Shown here: piece after piece, positions 18,985 to 27,352 of the stretch
Position numbering within the stretch: position 1 is the stretch's first letter
Layout: every line of letters starts with the position of its first letter
Origin: a virus
Direction: 5' to 3' (one strand)
Length of the DNA stretch: 64,000 bases
Virus record (IMG/VR): IMGVR_UViG_3300043425_001634
Coordinates: 1-64,000 of that record
The notes under the pieces: generated by a model
Databases searched by the model: none
The model's input: only the letters and a program-made list of their open reading frames with translations
Told to the model about the DNA's origin: nothing
Position numbers and translations under genes: made by a program

Positions 18985-19163
18985 TACGTTACCAACCGAG
19001 TCCAGATTTTGTTATTGTTCACTACATCTATATAATACAAATAGTTAACATCCTTAGCAACTCCCAGTTGTCCTTGCTGATAATTGCCAACAACTGAATC
19101 TAGTGCAGCTTTGTTTGCCGCCACTAAAACTCTAGTGGTAAATAAATCTTTATGAGCGGCCAT
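18984..19163 (-). CDS. 59-aa tail-operon protein
   Basis: A short gene that is easily missed: ATG at 19163 one base after the previous stop, with a GAGGGGG ribosome site inside the end of the previous gene, and a TAA that overlaps the next ATG. The sequence has a helical start (TTRVLVAANKAALDSV) and a beta end (VNYLYYIDVV, NNKIWTRLV). The end is very like the segments in fibres that carry a W/Y-rich strand after a variable loop. The coupling on both sides makes it very likely to be translated. Confidence 0.7.
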   Translation of the reverse strand: MAAHKDLFTTRVLVAANKAALDSVVGNYQQGQLGVAKDVNYLYYIDVVNNNKIWTRLVT

Positions 19164-19164
19164 A

Positions 19165-19449
19165 TTACCCCCTCGCTTTCCCCTCTAATGTACCCATGCT
19201 TCCGCTTGATGAAATAGTGGCAGCTATCCAACTATTCCTGGGCAATGCGCCACTGGTAATACTAATCCCTCTGACAACACCCCCGGCAAGTCCAGTGGAC
19301 AAAAACTGTCCTGTTTGTGGATCAACTCCAGCAAACAAAGTATTTTGCACTCTATTTGCCATTGACCATTGATTCTGCTGGCGATCGCTTTTGTACTGAG
19401 ATCGCTGTTGTTGTCGCTGAGATGCCGATAAAATTTCGCGAATATTCAT
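19165..19449 (-). CDS. Small tail-operon protein, Gln/Arg-rich start
   Basis: A 94-aa product. The first 30 residues are rich in Gln, Arg and Ser (SASQRQQQRSQYKSDRQQ) and likely helical or disordered; the rest (TGLAGGVVRGISITSGALP) looks like a short beta domain. It starts 1 nt after the upstream stop. No family was recognised; it may be a linker or chaperone part of the tail tip. Confidence 0.5.
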   Translation of the reverse strand: MNIREILSASQRQQQRSQYKSDRQQNQWSMANRVQNTLFAGVDPQTGQFLSTGLAGGVVRGISITSGALPRNSWIAATISSSGSMGTLEGKARG

Positions 19450-19450
19450 A

Positions 19451-20113
19451 TTACGTCACCAGTCCAAATATAAATTTAATTTTTCGCTGTTCATTCGCTT
19501 GAACAACTTGTTCTCCAGGAAATTCGACATAGCTATCCAGTTCCCCGGTAGTGCTACCCCTAGTCGCAGATCCTCCTCTTATAAGAATAGCTTTATTAAA
19601 TAAAATTGACGTGGAACCTTCATTAATCCAAGTTGTTTCCACGGTAGGATAAACTGCCACTCCATTGGCGTTAATAGTTGGCTCTACACCGGGAACTGTG
19701 ACTGTTTGCCTAGCAGTGTAACTTGCTTCCTTGGCTACCCACTGAGCAAGGCTAGACGTATCAGAATCTAAATCTTTTCTGTTGACTGTAAAATTACCAC
19801 CGTTGGTAGTTAAATCAATGGGAGATCCCCCACTGGTTGCGGCAACCTTAAAATTAGCTGCGGTAATCTGAACAGCATAATAAGTCGCAGTAGAAAGCAA
19901 TGGGACAGGTAAATCGCCAAAAGAATCGGAAAATTCAATTGGAGTATTTTCAATGAACCCGTGGGGTTGAGTCGTGGCGACCTGATCTAGTGTTGCGCTT
20001 GCAAGCGCACTAAAAGATGCAACCGTATCGTTAATCAGAGCGATCGCAAACGTCGTTCCTTGAGGATAAATTAGCTTTAAATTGGCTATTTGGCGACTTT
20101 TGGTGAGAGGCAT
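19451..20113 (-). CDS. Putative tail-tip structural protein
   Basis: A beta-rich product of about 220 aa. An internal segment with HGF, then YYAVQITAANFKVAATSGG, strongly resembles the small beta modules in cyanophage tail or fibre proteins where FYV-V-AATTFQL-type strands occur. I chose ATG 20113 (MPLTKSR), with GGAATTAG upstream; 20164 is an alternative in a longer overlap with the previous gene. Probably a structural part of the tail tip. Confidence 0.5.
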   Translation of the reverse strand: MPLTKSRQIANLKLIYPQGTTFAIALINDTVASFSALASATLDQVATTQPHGFIENTPIEFSDSFGDLPVPLLSTATYYAVQITAANFKVAATSGGSPIDLTTNGGNFTVNRKDLDSDTSSLAQWVAKEASYTARQTVTVPGVEPTINANGVAVYPTVETTWINEGSTSILFNKAILIRGGSATRGSTTGELDSYVEFPGEQVVQANEQRKIKFIFGLVT

Positions 20114-20751
20114 TTTGCTAATTCCGTCGGTATAAATTCTCGATTGGCTAAAAAGTAAATCCAAGCCATGATTTTTTTAAATTTCCACTTTTTCTGCAAA
20201 TTGCGACTTCCAAGCTGTTCAAAAAAATCATATTGAAGTTGCTCATCTTTTGCGATCTTTAAAAATATTGGCTCTTGAGTATAAAAATAAAGATTTTGAT
20301 ATAAATAATTTAGCGATCGCTCTAACTCTCCGTACATGGCAAGCAAATCTTTATCGCTCAATGCAACGCAATCAGTCCCAACAAATCGCTGCACTGGCTC
20401 AATAGTAGCAGTCCCTCCTCTGATGTAGTAAATATTTTGCTTATTATTTTGTCCTTCCGAAAAAATGCACAGCCGCTTTTCTTCTGGTGCGAAAATTTTA
20501 ACACTATCTCCCGTCATTTGTGAATATACTCTCTTTAGTATCAGAGAGTGGCGAAACTCTATCTGTGATTCACTTAATAGTAATTTCATTCCCCGAATTT
20601 GAGATGCTTCTGCCAAAAAACACCCCAACCTATACTCAATGATCATCAAAAACTTAACAATCTGAGCAATACCAATCTTTGCCAATGCCCGACCAAGAAT
20701 TAGCCTAATTAGCCAGTATTCGAGACTAAGGGGATGTAACGACTTTGCCAT
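20086..20751 (-). CDS. Helical tail-operon protein of unknown function
   Basis: A 221-aa product, largely helical, with a hydrophobic N-terminal half (residues 10-45) and aromatic-rich segments (LNYLYQNLYFYTQ). Its ATG lies inside the end of the large hub gene with a GGAAA ribosome site. No family was recognised. Position between the hub and tail-tip genes suggests a tail assembly or tail-tip part. Confidence 0.45.
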   Translation of the reverse strand: MAKSLHPLSLEYWLIRLILGRALAKIGIAQIVKFLMIIEYRLGCFLAEASQIRGMKLLLSESQIEFRHSLILKRVYSQMTGDSVKIFAPEEKRLCIFSEGQNNKQNIYYIRGGTATIEPVQRFVGTDCVALSDKDLLAMYGELERSLNYLYQNLYFYTQEPIFLKIAKDEQLQYDFFEQLGSRNLQKKWKFKKIMAWIYFLANREFIPTELAKCLSPKVAK

Positions 20752-23700
20752 TTTCCGTAACTACTTCTCCATATTTGTTAACCAGTATAGCATTAAATCT
20801 GATATCGCCAGTTGTTGTAACAACAAATCCATTTTCCGTAACAATTTGTCCGTAGCGATCAATTACAATTACGTCAAATTCATCGGTGACAGATTGGGTC
20901 ACTACAGATCCCCCTTCTGTTAAGACTCTACCATACATATCGACTACTATTAATCCAAAATCTAACGCTGTCACCTGAACTGTTTCTACTTCTGCCTGGA
21001 TTACAACTTTTGGCAACTGCTGAACTATTAAATCAGCAAAAATCAAACTTGACTCAGAAGCTAGAACAATTACTTCTGCTTGAATTTCGTAAACCAATGG
21101 CAGCTTAATATAGGGATCTACCACTGGCTTGGCTGTTACGATAATATCAAAATTGACAATATGTTGGACTCCCTGAGAAAGAATTGTTGCTGTAACAGGA
21201 AATGTTCCAGAAGATAGTGGTCGCCCTTGTAAAAATTCTTGACTTAAGGCTATGCCAGAGGGCAATCCCGTGGCTGATTGAATGCCTTGTAAATATAATG
21301 TAATATAATACCCTTCATCCACTATAAAATCCTGGATTGTTGGCGGGGGTGGCGGCGGGGGTGAAGCGGCGGCAATCGAATAAGTGGCAGAAGTAATTCC
21401 CGTGGGGGTAGGTTGCTGGACAGTAAAAGTGTAAGTGGTGCCAGGGGAGACTTGTCCTGATAAAGTTTGCGTAATCGGATCAAACATAACGTTGGGTGGC
21501 AATCCTGACACTACGGCAGAGGCAGTGAATGACGGAACGGCATTCACTGCCTCTACGGTTGAATAAGTGATAGTCCCATTGCTGTTTTGTGTCGCGACAA
21601 CAAAAGAAGTTGATGAACCAGCATCACCAGAAATTGTGCTGGTAACAGGATCAAAAAATACATTTTGTGGTGCGCCAACTAAATAAGACGTTGGCTGATA
21701 TGTACCCGTATTTTCCGTGGCAACAAGGGCAAAATCGTAGTCTTGCCCGTTAATGCTGGCTGTAATCGTATGAGTGCCAGTAGTGATCGGACTGCCTTCA
21801 AACCTGCCGGTTGAAGGATTGTAAGTAATTCCTTCTGGCAATCCTGTTACGGTCGAGCCAGCAGGAATTTGATTTAAGTTGTTATTGTTGGTTCCCGATA
21901 AAGTGTAACTCGTTCCAATTGACTGATAAGTAGTTCTTGGGTTTACAGCGGGAGTAGAAAATATGTCAATCGGATAAAAAATATTTTTAAGTTGAATACT
22001 TCCACTATAAATTCCAGGCGTTGCAGGATAACCAGAAATTACACCATTAGAAAAATTCATACCGGCAGGCAATCCAGTCACGATCGCCTCTCCAGGGAGA
22101 GGAAATGGCGGTATGCTCCCCGCGTAAGTCAAGGAATACCCGCCGGGATTGTTTCGGATGATCTGAAAATTTCCGCACTTGGCGGCTGGATATTGAATCT
22201 GTCTAAATACCGGGTCTTTGATTTCCCTGTCATTTTTGCCCACATAATTGCCAGTCCAGGCAAATTCAGCTTCGTTCACGGAAGAACGAACACAAGAAAC
22301 CACTAAACCGTCACAGATGTAATGGCCATCCTTGATATTTACGGAAACAAAAGGCTCCCATTCTTCTAAAAACCAAGGATAATAAATGGGATGGCTAACG
22401 CTTCGAGCATAGCGGCGGTGCCACTGAATTTTGCCAATTAATTGCGCCATTAACTGAGCATTTTTTTGACTGGTCAACCAGTCTACATTCTGTTCTTGAG
22501 TTTTTTCGGTGCAACTATCGTAGGGCAACTCAAAAACATCCTCACCACAAAATGTTACTGTTCCAGTAGGAGTTTCCGCCTCGCGGTATGTTGGTGCGGG
22601 GGGCCTGGAATCTTCTTGCGTGGTGATTTCAATTAGTGCTAAGTCACCGGGTCTGACAGTGACAATGGGTTCCTTGGGTTTCTCTTCTACAGGAACTTCT
22701 CCTATCGTAAATGTACTGCCTTCGGGGTCTTCGTTGGGGACGACCCCATATTCCCACTCTGGTTTCTCCGAAACATTAAAAGAAGATTCTTTTCGGATTA
22801 TATCTCTACGCTTGACTGTTCGCCTGTACTTCCAGCGATCGCATTCAGCCAATTTTTTCCTTGACGCACCGGCAGCACGGGTTCCGCCACCTGGCGTTTT
22901 TTTGCTCCATGTTTCGTTGATTTCTTCTCTAATCATAAGAGGTGTAATTTGTCTTACCCCCTGAGTCGAAGTGCCTTGGGCAAAAAGAAATTGAGAATAT
23001 TTTGTTAAAATCTTTTGCTTAATTACATTGTCATCATTTTCAATTTTTAATTTTTTTTCTCGACACTTGCTACCAGTATCGTTTTCTGAACTTTTCTTGC
23101 CATTTAATAACGAGAAATCAAAAGCCGCTCTAATCCCCCTGCTTTTAAAAATAAATTCTTCGATTTCCTGTTCAGATCCTTTAAGAGAGAAGTCGTCGGG
23201 AAAATTTGAAGGGAACATTGAACAGAGTGCTTTTTTTCTGGTAATTGTTCTTTTGTATAAACGATTTTCTCGATCGTAATACCATGTTTCTGTTTCGTTA
23301 GATTCGGTAATTAATCGTGTGCTACCTTGATATTTTTTATTGTCGGGCATTATGTCTCCGAGGGCTCGCTGGACTACTCTGGTGACAACATCCTTATCTA
23401 TCTTCCTGTCAACCGGACTAATCGTTTCTCTTCTAATCACAACATTACTTTCGCCGATGTAGCCCCAGGTTTCAATTGTCTCACCACCATCGCGATCTCC
23501 GCAGTCTGCAACTTCGTCTTTTGTCCCGGTGACAATAATTCGTTCGTAGGGCCGCTCTGGACTGCCTTCTCTTTCATATTTGGCTACGCGACTTCTAGAC
23601 AGTGAGGCGATCGCGCTAGTGGGATTAAGCGGATATTTGGCCAATCGGATTTTCCCGTCGCGATCGCACCATAACCAATGGCCGTGAGCGCCTGCTACCG

Positions 23701-24265
23701 CTTGGGCAAATTTAATGTAGGACCCATTCACCTTGACCAAGGGTACAGCGTAACTTCCCTCCGGTGTATAGCTTGACTCAAAAGCAATATCCGCCTTTGT
23801 TAGGTACTCCGCCCCTGACTCTGGGTTTTTTCCTGCTTGAATCAAAGCAAGCTTCACTACTTCCCACCAGTCATTGTCTTTTCCGACTTTCACCCCCTCT
23901 ATTTCGTCAGCGGGCGATCGCCAGTCTAGCAAGCCCAGCTTATCTGTCACCTCCGCCGTACCGCGCCCGGTATCTTCGTCATAAAAATAAGAGTCAATTT
24001 CTAAAGTTAAAAATTTAATATTACCAAAATAAACTTCTAGCGGCTGCTGGCATCTTTCCCACCGCGAAGGATTTTCTAGCTCACTTAAACTTTCTTTAAA
24101 TGGCTCCCCTTCTTTTTGAGCAACATTAAGCGTCCCTTTCCAGATCAAAGGAGTTGTGATTTCAGCAATGGGATGACGCACTGAAAAATCAACAACAATT
24201 TCGGTGATATCTAAATCACCGAGCATCCAGCGACTATTCTGTGGAAGAACAAAATTAAGGCTCAT
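20726..24265 (-). CDS. Tail-tip / baseplate hub protein with Ig-like repeats, 1179 aa
   Basis: First gene of the tail-tip operon. Residues 1-300 resemble hub proteins of long tails (a region with AGAHGHWLWCDRDGKIRLAK typical of gp27/gp44-type hubs). Residues about 560-700 carry a second tail domain. From about 700 come several putative Ig (He_PIG) domains with the typical GLPxGhxFSxGxISGxP pattern, then a Pro-rich hinge (AAASPPPPPPPT) and three C-terminal repeats of about 35 aa holding YGxhhTExGxVVT. The N-terminal part would plug the tube and the repeats would reach out to the cell. It is driven by a strong promoter 30 nt upstream. Confidence 0.7.
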   Translation of the reverse strand: MSLNFVLPQNSRWMLGDLDITEIVVDFSVRHPIAEITTPLIWKGTLNVAQKEGEPFKESLSELENPSRWERCQQPLEVYFGNIKFLTLEIDSYFYDEDTGRGTAEVTDKLGLLDWRSPADEIEGVKVGKDNDWWEVVKLALIQAGKNPESGAEYLTKADIAFESSYTPEGSYAVPLVKVNGSYIKFAQAVAGAHGHWLWCDRDGKIRLAKYPLNPTSAIASLSRSRVAKYEREGSPERPYERIIVTGTKDEVADCGDRDGGETIETWGYIGESNVVIRRETISPVDRKIDKDVVTRVVQRALGDIMPDNKKYQGSTRLITESNETETWYYDRENRLYKRTITRKKALCSMFPSNFPDDFSLKGSEQEIEEFIFKSRGIRAAFDFSLLNGKKSSENDTGSKCREKKLKIENDDNVIKQKILTKYSQFLFAQGTSTQGVRQITPLMIREEINETWSKKTPGGGTRAAGASRKKLAECDRWKYRRTVKRRDIIRKESSFNVSEKPEWEYGVVPNEDPEGSTFTIGEVPVEEKPKEPIVTVRPGDLALIEITTQEDSRPPAPTYREAETPTGTVTFCGEDVFELPYDSCTEKTQEQNVDWLTSQKNAQLMAQLIGKIQWHRRYARSVSHPIYYPWFLEEWEPFVSVNIKDGHYICDGLVVSCVRSSVNEAEFAWTGNYVGKNDREIKDPVFRQIQYPAAKCGNFQIIRNNPGGYSLTYAGSIPPFPLPGEAIVTGLPAGMNFSNGVISGYPATPGIYSGSIQLKNIFYPIDIFSTPAVNPRTTYQSIGTSYTLSGTNNNNLNQIPAGSTVTGLPEGITYNPSTGRFEGSPITTGTHTITASINGQDYDFALVATENTGTYQPTSYLVGAPQNVFFDPVTSTISGDAGSSTSFVVATQNSNGTITYSTVEAVNAVPSFTASAVVSGLPPNVMFDPITQTLSGQVSPGTTYTFTVQQPTPTGITSATYSIAAASPPPPPPPTIQDFIVDEGYYITLYLQGIQSATGLPSGIALSQEFLQGRPLSSGTFPVTATILSQGVQHIVNFDIIVTAKPVVDPYIKLPLVYEIQAEVIVLASESSLIFADLIVQQLPKVVIQAEVETVQVTALDFGLIVVDMYGRVLTEGGSVVTQSVTDEFDVIVIDRYGQIVTENGFVVTTTGDIRFNAILVNKYGEVVTENGKVVTSP

Positions 24266-24296
24266 GTCTTAACGTTTACGGCACCAATGAATTTTT

Positions 24297-24326
24297 ATTA
24301 TAACAAAATATTTAATTGATTGTCAA
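24297..24326 (-). promoter_or_regulatory. Strong promoter of the minus-strand tail-tip operon
   Basis: On the minus strand: TTGACA (24326-24321), 18-nt spacer, TATAAT (24302-24297), both perfect consensus boxes. The expected start of transcription is about 25 nt before the ATG at 24265. It would drive the nine or ten genes down to 13592. Its -35 overlaps that of the divergent promoter. Confidence 0.8.
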
Positions 24327-24348
24327 TTTTTTCAAGAAGTATTACAAT
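24320..24348 (+). promoter_or_regulatory. Divergent promoter for the gene at 24394
   Basis: TTGTCA (24320-24325), 17-nt spacer, TACAAT (24343-24348). The -35 box overlaps the -35 box of the minus-strand promoter almost base for base, so polymerase cannot bind to both at once; the two units are likely regulated as a pair. Confidence 0.6.
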
Positions 24349-24393
24349 TATTGAAAATGCCTCTTGATGTGTTCCATATTCGACAATCGTGCT

Positions 24394-24675
24394 ATGAACG
24401 CGAAAATAACAGAAATTAGCGAAATTCTTAATGACGATGGCGAACAATTTATCTTTTGTAAAGGACATCTTGACAAAGATGTTTTTTTAAAATTAGCTAA
24501 AGAATTTTTAAAAGACAATTACGGAGATAATGTAGAAATTGAATTAGATGAACCAACTTATTCATCCGCCCGGTGGACTTATGATTTCCCAAATAAGCGT
24601 AAATGGCTATATTTAAGTGGGCAATCAGGCAAAGGCGCTTTTAAGGTAACTGCGGCTCAATTCAATATAGAGTAA
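24394..24675 (+). CDS. Small hypothetical protein
   Basis: A 93-aa acidic alpha/beta product (start at ATG 24394; a TTG at 24364 is possible but lacks a ribosome site). It contains a helix (DKDVFLKLAKEFLKDNYG) followed by strands ending in KGAFKVTAAQFNIE. No family was recognised. It stands alone on plus between the tail-tip operon promoter and a double hairpin, so it may be a regulator or early gene of the divergent pair. Confidence 0.6.
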   Translation: MNAKITEISEILNDDGEQFIFCKGHLDKDVFLKLAKEFLKDNYGDNVEIELDEPTYSSARWTYDFPNKRKWLYLSGQSGKGAFKVTAAQFNIE

Positions 24676-24805
24676 AGCTAACTAATTAGTTCCAAAGAGA
24701 CTGATTTCAAGCTGATTTTAAGCTAATTTTGGCGTCACTAGACAGCATTGTTGCAGCAATCTTTGTAACTAAAACGTAGCTAGTAAATATCACATAAAGA
24801 CATAA

Positions 24806-24893
24806 CAAAGTGACAAAGCGTCATTACAGATACCTGTATTTGGAGCTTTGTCACTTTGACCGGGTTAGGTGTTGGCGTCAGAGTGATGCCAAC
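24806..24893. terminator. Two strong hairpins between convergent genes
   Basis: A perfect 14-bp inverted repeat (24806-24819 with 24845-24858, 25-nt loop) is followed by a second hairpin (24871-24880 with 24884-24893, one G-T pair). They separate the plus-strand gene ending at 24675 from the minus-strand gene ending at 24904, the usual place for a two-way terminator. Neither has a long T-run. Confidence 0.55.
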
Positions 24894-24903
24894 GGGCTAT
24901 GTA

Positions 24904-25335
24904 TCACAAAAAAGGTTTGAAATTAGGCTTCTCTATCCATTTAGTCCAGTCATCCATATAATCCGCTGGGATGCGATCGATAGGAATGTAACAGGTGGAT
25001 TCTGTTGTACCGGGGGGGGGTATGTCGGCCCAGGCATAGAATTGACCGTCCGCTAGACACAGCCAAGCGGTTGATCCCCATTCATCTTTGTACTCACGGC
25101 GATAACGGCGGCTTGAACGGTAATCCAAGATAGGGTGCTGTCGCCACGTTAGAAACTGAATTTTGTAGGCATCCCATAGGGGTTTACGGTGGGTTTTATT
25201 TTTTGGGTCATACAGACTGGGTAAAATTTTTGGGCATTTTCTGCGAATTTCAGCGACCGTATCAAAGCGGTAGTAAGCAGTGCTTAAATACTCGCAAATA
25301 TCGCGCCAACCTCTCATCTCACAATAAGAAATCAT
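24904..25335 (-). CDS. Hypothetical protein with a C9 tract in its gene
   Basis: A 143-aa basic product. The N-terminal part (MRGWRDICEYLSTAYYRFDTV) has the shape of a small helix-turn-helix as in AlpA-like or terminase-small-subunit-like proteins; the middle is Arg/Tyr-rich (YRSSRRYRREY). A run of nine C on the coding strand (G9 at 25012-25020) encodes PPP and is prone to slip. It is coupled to the previous gene by ATGA. No family can be named with confidence. Confidence 0.55.
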   Translation of the reverse strand: MISYCEMRGWRDICEYLSTAYYRFDTVAEIRRKCPKILPSLYDPKNKTHRKPLWDAYKIQFLTWRQHPILDYRSSRRYRREYKDEWGSTAWLCLADGQFYAWADIPPPGTTESTCYIPIDRIPADYMDDWTKWIEKPNFKPFL

Positions 25336-25547
25336 TCCTCATCCTTTAAATACTTGCGTAAATTTTCTGTCAAACCGTCTAGCTGTTGAAGCCGTCTGTA
25401 AATTGGCCAGAGGTAACTTTCAACGGGGTACGATGATTCGTTACGATAACGCTCAAGTTCTGACATATCATACATAGCAGCCTCTATGGTTTTGGCGTAA
25501 GTTTTTAAGAAATGTTGCCCAAGTTCTTGTAATTTTTGTTCACTCAT
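25332..25547 (-). CDS. Small helical protein
   Basis: A 71-aa product, fully helical and charged (ending LTENLRKYLKDEE). It overlaps the next gene by ATGA and follows the partition genes after a strong hairpin (25565-25582). Unknown function; possibly a partner of the 143-aa protein. Confidence 0.55.
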   Translation of the reverse strand: MSEQKLQELGQHFLKTYAKTIEAAMYDMSELERYRNESSYPVESYLWPIYRRLQQLDGLTENLRKYLKDEE

Positions 25548-25564
25548 TTTTTTACTCTATTAAT

Positions 25565-25582
25565 GGGGGCAATAAAGCCCCC
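25565..25582. terminator. GC-rich hairpin after the partition genes
   Basis: GGGGGC, loop AATAAA, GCCCCC: a compact 6-bp GC stem lying after the 58-aa partition partner (stop at 25610) and before the ATG at 25547. There is no T-run on the minus side, so it may be only a partial terminator or a barrier that protects the upstream mRNA. Confidence 0.5.
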
Positions 25583-25609
25583 GTAACTGCTTAAAACAAC
25601 CCGTCTAAA

Positions 25610-25786
25610 TCATCTATAGCGCTGTTTTTTTGCTGATTGTTGGTCAGTTGGTTTTTGACCCTGTAGATTCACAAAAAGCAGCGAGTTAACCGCTCCTGAA
25701 AAACTCCTCAGCCCTAGGGATTTCTGGTAGCTTTCGACCATCTCAGCCACATCATCTCTGATGTATGCTCGCTTAACTGCTTTCAT
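25610..25786 (-). CDS. ParM partner: small DNA-binding adaptor (ParR-like), 58 aa
   Basis: A 58-aa basic product whose ATG overlaps the stop of the actin gene (TAATG). It has the short strand - helix - helix outline of ribbon-helix-helix proteins: MKAVKRAYIRDDVAEMVE, a turn at LGLRS, then FSGAVNSLLFV, and a polar tail. In ParM/StbA systems a small ribbon-helix-helix protein encoded right after the actin binds the centromere and the filament end; size, order and coupling fit that role. The family call is inferred from context and outline. Confidence 0.65.
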   Translation of the reverse strand: MKAVKRAYIRDDVAEMVESYQKSLGLRSFSGAVNSLLFVNLQGQKPTDQQSAKKQRYR

Positions 25787-26793
25787 TAGGCAACCTCACT
25801 CTTAACTGATGATTTTTGGGCGATAATGGCTAATCCCTTAATGTGGGAATTTTGCGGGTCATTGGCTACGATAAAGCCTTTAGATTGTGCGAATTTTCGC
25901 AGGATGTTGGCACCGCCCCCACAGAGAATGATATTGTCGATTTCATCCGCCATTGGTGCCAGATTTTGTAAGGCTGGCTTGATAGCTTTTTCCGCCCATA
26001 AACGTAACCGCTTTTGATAAATCTCACTGATGTTAACCCCGGTAGATCCATACTGGAAATCTCCCATAATCGCCCGTTGCAATAGGTGAATTTTTGCCTC
26101 ACCGCCAATAGCTTTTTTAAGGGATGGATCGGAGGCGATCGCACCCAGTAAGTCAGCGATACCCGCATCCGACACAGACCGTAACTGGGGGATTAGGCTA
26201 CCGTTGGGGGAAAACCCGGTGCTGATGACCGTGCCATGCCCGATGTCCAGAATGGCGTTAGTTGACCCGCGTTCGATCGCACCATCAGTCAGACAGCTAA
26301 CGAGACATCCGCTTGACTCTGGTTTCAGGGTGACGCGCTGAATCACAAGGGTCATGCGATCGCCGTTACGACTGATGACATGGCGGCCCTGGATAGCGGT
26401 ACGGAATTGATCGCCCAATATGCCCGTATCTGGAAGTGATGCCAGAATCTCAGGGATAGTGATGGTTTCACCCTGATATGTGGGGCGAATGGCATTGCAC
26501 ATCAAAATCAGTCCCCAAGTCACTTTGCCCCGGTTTTGCCCCTCTGACACGATCGCTTGGAAACCAGCCGGGGAACTGATAGCCGCCGCTGTTCCCACTG
26601 CAAAAGTCCGACCAATCAGGTCAGAGCGATCGCCGTCATGGTAAGTGATGATTGCCCCGTTGTTGCCCCGGTCATCGCAGGCTTCACTAGGATCCGCTAA
26701 TTCGGCGATATGTGATGGGAAAGTGCTTACCTGAAAGGGATTTAGGGCGATTTTAGAGAATCCGTTGCCGATATCAATGCTGAGAGTGTTCAT
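25786..26793 (-). CDS. parM: ParM/StbA-like actin ATPase for plasmid partition
   Basis: A 335-aa product of the actin/Hsp70 superfamily. It has the phosphate-1 loop SIDIGNGFSK near the N-terminus, the phosphate-2 loop ILDIGHGT (about 190) and the adenosine motif IILCGGGANIL (about 285). Length and spacing match the ParM/StbA-type segregation actins found on cyanobacterial plasmids. It forms filaments that push sister plasmids apart. It is followed by the small DNA-binding partner and preceded by a repeat-rich stretch that may be the centromere. Its presence suggests that the phage can be kept as an extrachromosomal plasmid. Confidence 0.85.
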   Translation of the reverse strand: MNTLSIDIGNGFSKIALNPFQVSTFPSHIAELADPSEACDDRGNNGAIITYHDGDRSDLIGRTFAVGTAAAISSPAGFQAIVSEGQNRGKVTWGLILMCNAIRPTYQGETITIPEILASLPDTGILGDQFRTAIQGRHVISRNGDRMTLVIQRVTLKPESSGCLVSCLTDGAIERGSTNAILDIGHGTVISTGFSPNGSLIPQLRSVSDAGIADLLGAIASDPSLKKAIGGEAKIHLLQRAIMGDFQYGSTGVNISEIYQKRLRLWAEKAIKPALQNLAPMADEIDNIILCGGGANILRKFAQSKGFIVANDPQNSHIKGLAIIAQKSSVKSEVA

Positions 26794-26827
26794 AAGTCTG
26801 AATTGTCCTAATGTAGGTTTGTCTGGG

Positions 26828-26992
26828 TTTTTTGGTCTACTTTGGTCTATGGGGTTGATGTCGCCTCACAATTAGCTATATCCCTTGTGTGTTAAGGTTT
26901 TTTCCCTGATTTTGGCAGGGCGCCGATACAGGGCTAAATATGCCTAAGCTAGGCAGATAAAGCCCTATATAGGCTATGTGAGGCGATACCGG
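26828..26992. promoter_or_regulatory. Candidate centromere (parC) upstream of parM
   Basis: This stretch before the parM start holds two direct copies of TTTGGTCTA (about 26835-26850), AGGGCT/AGCCCT inverted pieces, and a long imperfect inverted repeat whose arms share TGTGAGGCGA and ATATAGC/ATATAGGC (about 26873-26900 and 26967-26987). ParM-type centromeres are repeat arrays just upstream of the actin gene, so the site is well placed. The repeats are few, so the call is tentative. Confidence 0.4.
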
Positions 26993-26993
26993 G

Positions 26994-27146
26994 TTAACGT
27001 GAGTCTTTTACCCCGTCTTGATAGGCGTCAAACTCGATTTTTAAGTGTTCCAATTCCCTTTGGGATTGCACCGATTGAGTGATGCCAAACGTGGCAAGGG
27101 ACGCAAGGGCGATCGCGCAAATTACTCCGATTAGTCCGTCGTTCAT
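26994..27146 (-). CDS. 50-aa single-pass membrane protein
   Basis: A short frame from ATG 27146, which overlaps the TGA of the gene before it (ATGA). Residues 4-22 form a transmembrane segment (LIGVICAIALASLATFGI) followed by a charged helix (QSQRELEHLKIEFDAY). It is a probable inner-membrane peptide with its C-terminal helix in the cytoplasm. Function unknown. Confidence 0.6.
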   Translation of the reverse strand: MNDGLIGVICAIALASLATFGITQSVQSQRELEHLKIEFDAYQDGVKDSR

Positions 27147-27343
27147 TTTTTCACCCCATACATTTCTTGAAAAGTGTCGTTACAGGTTGCTTCAAAGACC
27201 ATCGCTGCATGAATGGCTTCTTTAGCAAAATCCTCATAGCAATCAGGCTTTAGGGGTAGCTTGTGATTTAGAGAATGTGCGTAATAAGCCTTGATTAAGG
27301 CTGCATAAATGGCAAAAGCTTTATCGCTGTCAAAAGTATGCAT
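27143..27343 (-). CDS. Small helical protein
   Basis: A 66-aa product, helical (FAIYAALIKAYYAHSLNH and EAIHAAMVFEATC). It lies between the clamp-tagged gene at 27353 and the 50-aa membrane gene, with a 9-nt gap upstream and ATGA overlap downstream. No family was recognised. Confidence 0.55.
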   Translation of the reverse strand: MHTFDSDKAFAIYAALIKAYYAHSLNHKLPLKPDCYEDFAKEAIHAAMVFEATCNDTFQEMYGVKK

Positions 27344-27352
27344 TTTTTGCTC

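Noticed and set aside
22620-24018. Plus-strand frames opposite the large hub gene
   Set aside because: They follow codon shadows of the minus-strand gene and have no promoter or ribosome site.
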